Positions 23,379 through 24,462 of a stretch of 24,462 nucleotides of DNA are shown here, one piece after another. A program made the translations under genes and the position numbers. Each line of letters opens with the position of its first letter. Within the stretch, counting starts at the first letter, position 1. The stretch comes from Winogradskyella sp. UBA3174 (lineage in GTDB: Bacteria; Bacteroidota; Bacteroidia; Flavobacteriales; Flavobacteriaceae): contig NZ_DEXW01000052.1 of the NCBI RefSeq assembly GCF_002364335.1, forward strand, positions 10,898-35,359, given 5' to 3'. The notes under the pieces are model-generated. The model saw only the letters and a program-made list of their open reading frames with translations. It did not search any database and had not been told where the DNA came from.

Positions 23379-24099
23379 CTGGGAATATAATATAGTATTC
23401 ATTAAGGTATAATTCATTTTCTATATGGTAATGGTATTCAGCTTCAGTTGCATGTTGTGTTGTACTTGTATGTCCACCAGAAGCATCTAAATCTATTGGA
23501 TAATTATTTGTTGCGTTACATTTACGGCCATATACAAAAAACCCATCTGCAAGAATACCAATTAAATTCTCATCATCTTCAGACCAAGCAGTTGGCTCTA
23601 AATGGTAGTGATACTGACCTGGACCTATATGTCCACCTGTATAATCTAAACTTACTGCTGCTCCATCTAACGCTCCATTACCTTCCTGGTCATTATATAT
23701 TGCAGCTCCACTTACAGCAATACCTATAGCACCTAACTGTGTTGCTGTAGATGAGTTCGCTAATTGTGGACTTGTAGAAACCGTTAATGTTCCGGAGCCA
23801 TCAAAATTTGGTATGATACTAGGTGTTAGCTGCACATCTGGTTCTTCGATATATAAAGGATGACCACTTCCCCAATATACAGTTGTATGATTTGGATTTC
23901 CTGTAGCTTCTATAACGACATTAGAACCATCTAGATATATACTCGTTTCATCTGTATCAAATTCAGCAAATGCAGCATGTAATTCTCCAGTTATTGCATC
24001 ATCTGTAGCATCGCTTGATGCATTATCATCGGAAGAGCAAGCAATACTTAATGTAAAAACTGTTATTATTAGCAACATTAATTTAAATAGATTCTTCAT
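23344..24099 (-). CDS. YHYH-domain lipoprotein
   Basis: 251 residues. Signal ends L-S-I-A-C (Cys21), then S-S-D-D-N-A-S-S-D, an acidic linker typical of surface-exposed Bacteroidota lipoproteins. The body has two Y-H-Y-H motifs (163-166 and 222-225), with H-I-G-P-G-Q-Y-H-Y-H-L-E-P and E-A-E-Y-H-Y-H-I-E-N, and the linking text L-I-G-I-L-A-D-G-F-F-V-Y-G-R, the hallmark of the YHYH protein family. The His clusters and several conserved acids look able to bind a metal, but the family has no proven function that I can name. The gene lies upstream of the YwqK-like and SCO genes with overlap, so all three are one transcript. Confidence 0.88.
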   Translation of the reverse strand: MKNLFKLMLLIITVFTLSIACSSDDNASSDATDDAITGELHAAFAEFDTDETSIYLDGSNVVIEATGNPNHTTVYWGSGHPLYIEEPDVQLTPSIIPNFDGSGTLTVSTSPQLANSSTATQLGAIGIAVSGAAIYNDQEGNGALDGAAVSLDYTGGHIGPGQYHYHLEPTAWSEDDENLIGILADGFFVYGRKCNATNNYPIDLDASGGHTSTTQHATEAEYHYHIENELYLNEYYIIFPGDYQGTPSNIN

Positions 24100-24225
24100 T
24101 TTTATTTTTTTAGTTTGTTATTTAACATTTAGATGCCATTTCAAAAAAGAACTTGCGCTTTTCACTTAATTAGCTCCTCTTTAGATAACATAGTTCTCGG
24201 AAGGTTTAATTGATAATATATATTA

Positions 24226-24462
24226 TTAATTTCTGCGACCTTGTGGTTTTCTACCTCGTCTCTTTTGTCCATTACCTTTTTCTAATTCATCATCAGTTAA
24301 AAAACCATCATTATTGGCATCAATTTGGCTAAACTGATCGCTCAAGGCCCCTTTAGCTTCATCTTTACTAATTTTCTTATCATTATTGGTATCCATCATT
24401 TCTAATAAATCTTCAAAACTAGGACGACCTCCTCCTTGTCTTCCATTCGGTCTTCCTTCTCC
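24226..24462 (-). CDS. EF-hand protein, 3' part
   Basis: 78 C-terminal residues; the gene runs off the window end. Two EF-hand calcium loops are clear: D-T-N-N-D-K-K-I-S-K-D-E and D-A-N-N-D-G-F-L-T-D-D-E, with Asp at positions 1 and 5, Asn at 3, and Glu at 12. They are flanked by Gly/Arg-rich text (G-R-P-N-G-R-Q-G-G-G-R-P-S before, R-R-G-R-K-P-Q-G-R-R-N after). Lys at position 6 of the first loop instead of Gly makes that loop less regular. It lies 126 nt upstream of the YHYH gene on the same strand. That gap holds no gene or clear promoter, so co-transcription is possible. Confidence 0.85.
   Translation of the reverse strand, partial: GEGRPNGRQGGGRPSFEDLLEMMDTNNDKKISKDEAKGALSDQFSQIDANNDGFLTDDELEKGNGQKRRGRKPQGRRN

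Noticed and set aside
22752..23417. YwqK antitoxin of a toxin-antitoxin pair
   Set aside because: The protein has a lipoprotein signal and MORN repeats, and no toxin-like gene is next to it; the label is only a database habit.
24100..24225. Possible 15-codon GTG frame (K-S-A-S-S-F-L-K-W-H-L-N-V-K) after a GAGGAG-like sequence
   Set aside because: Too short, no conservation evidence, and Shine-Dalgarno sites carry little weight in this group.

Overview
The window reads as a stretch of a marine-type Flavobacteriaceae (Bacteroidota) chromosome. The evidence is the low G+C content, TAnnTTTG promoter boxes with almost no Shine-Dalgarno sequences, a type IX secretion C-terminal sorting domain, a GlmU-like protein of the Bacteroidota kind, a DUF4199 protein, and many lipoproteins with a Cys followed by Ser/Asp/Asn. 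The genus cannot be fixed from this sequence. Most of the window is ordinary core and envelope gene content. I see no phage, transposase, CRISPR array, tRNA or rRNA.

Layout. 1-4.9 kb: the end of an acyl-CoA thioesterase gene (+), then on the minus strand a secreted DOMON protein with a type IX sorting tail, a secreted ankyrin protein, carB and rpmH. carB is full length but carries five single-base insertions packed into about 450 bp. 5-8.3 kb: a small TPR membrane protein (+), a MltD-like lytic transglycosylase and an alpha/beta hydrolase (-), a small GNAT-like protein (+), and a lipoprotein (-) whose reading frame has no ATG/GTG/TTG in the expected place but an ATT. 8.3-13.6 kb: the tRNA methylthiotransferase gene mtaB (-), divergent from an orphan oligopeptide-binding lipoprotein (+), then a 0.7-kb stretch without an intact gene that holds the remains of a beta-propeller (PD40/OmpA-family) gene, then a GlmU-like sugar nucleotidyltransferase and rpmE (L31 type B) (-). 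13.8-19 kb (+): DUF4199 protein, family 2 glycosyltransferase, phosphohexomutase and an MsbA-type ABC exporter, the last two only 3 nt apart. 19.2-20.9 kb (+): an ECF sigma factor, an unrecognised one-TM protein with a duplicated motif, and a Spy-like periplasmic protein, probably one envelope-stress type operon. 20.9-24.5 kb (-): an EF-hand protein (cut by the window edge), a YHYH-domain lipoprotein, a MORN/YwqK-like lipoprotein, an SCO1/SenC-like copper/thiol lipoprotein and a YCF48-like beta-propeller lipoprotein; the middle three genes overlap or are tightly coupled.

The points most worth a second look are the clustered carB frameshifts (sequencing error or real inactivation), the decayed PD40 gene with a 20-bp near-perfect inverted repeat inside it, the possible ATT start, the uncharacterised sigma/one-TM/Spy operon, and the compact YHYH-YwqK-SCO lipoprotein cluster. 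I found no convincing wholly new system; the last two are the nearest candidates.
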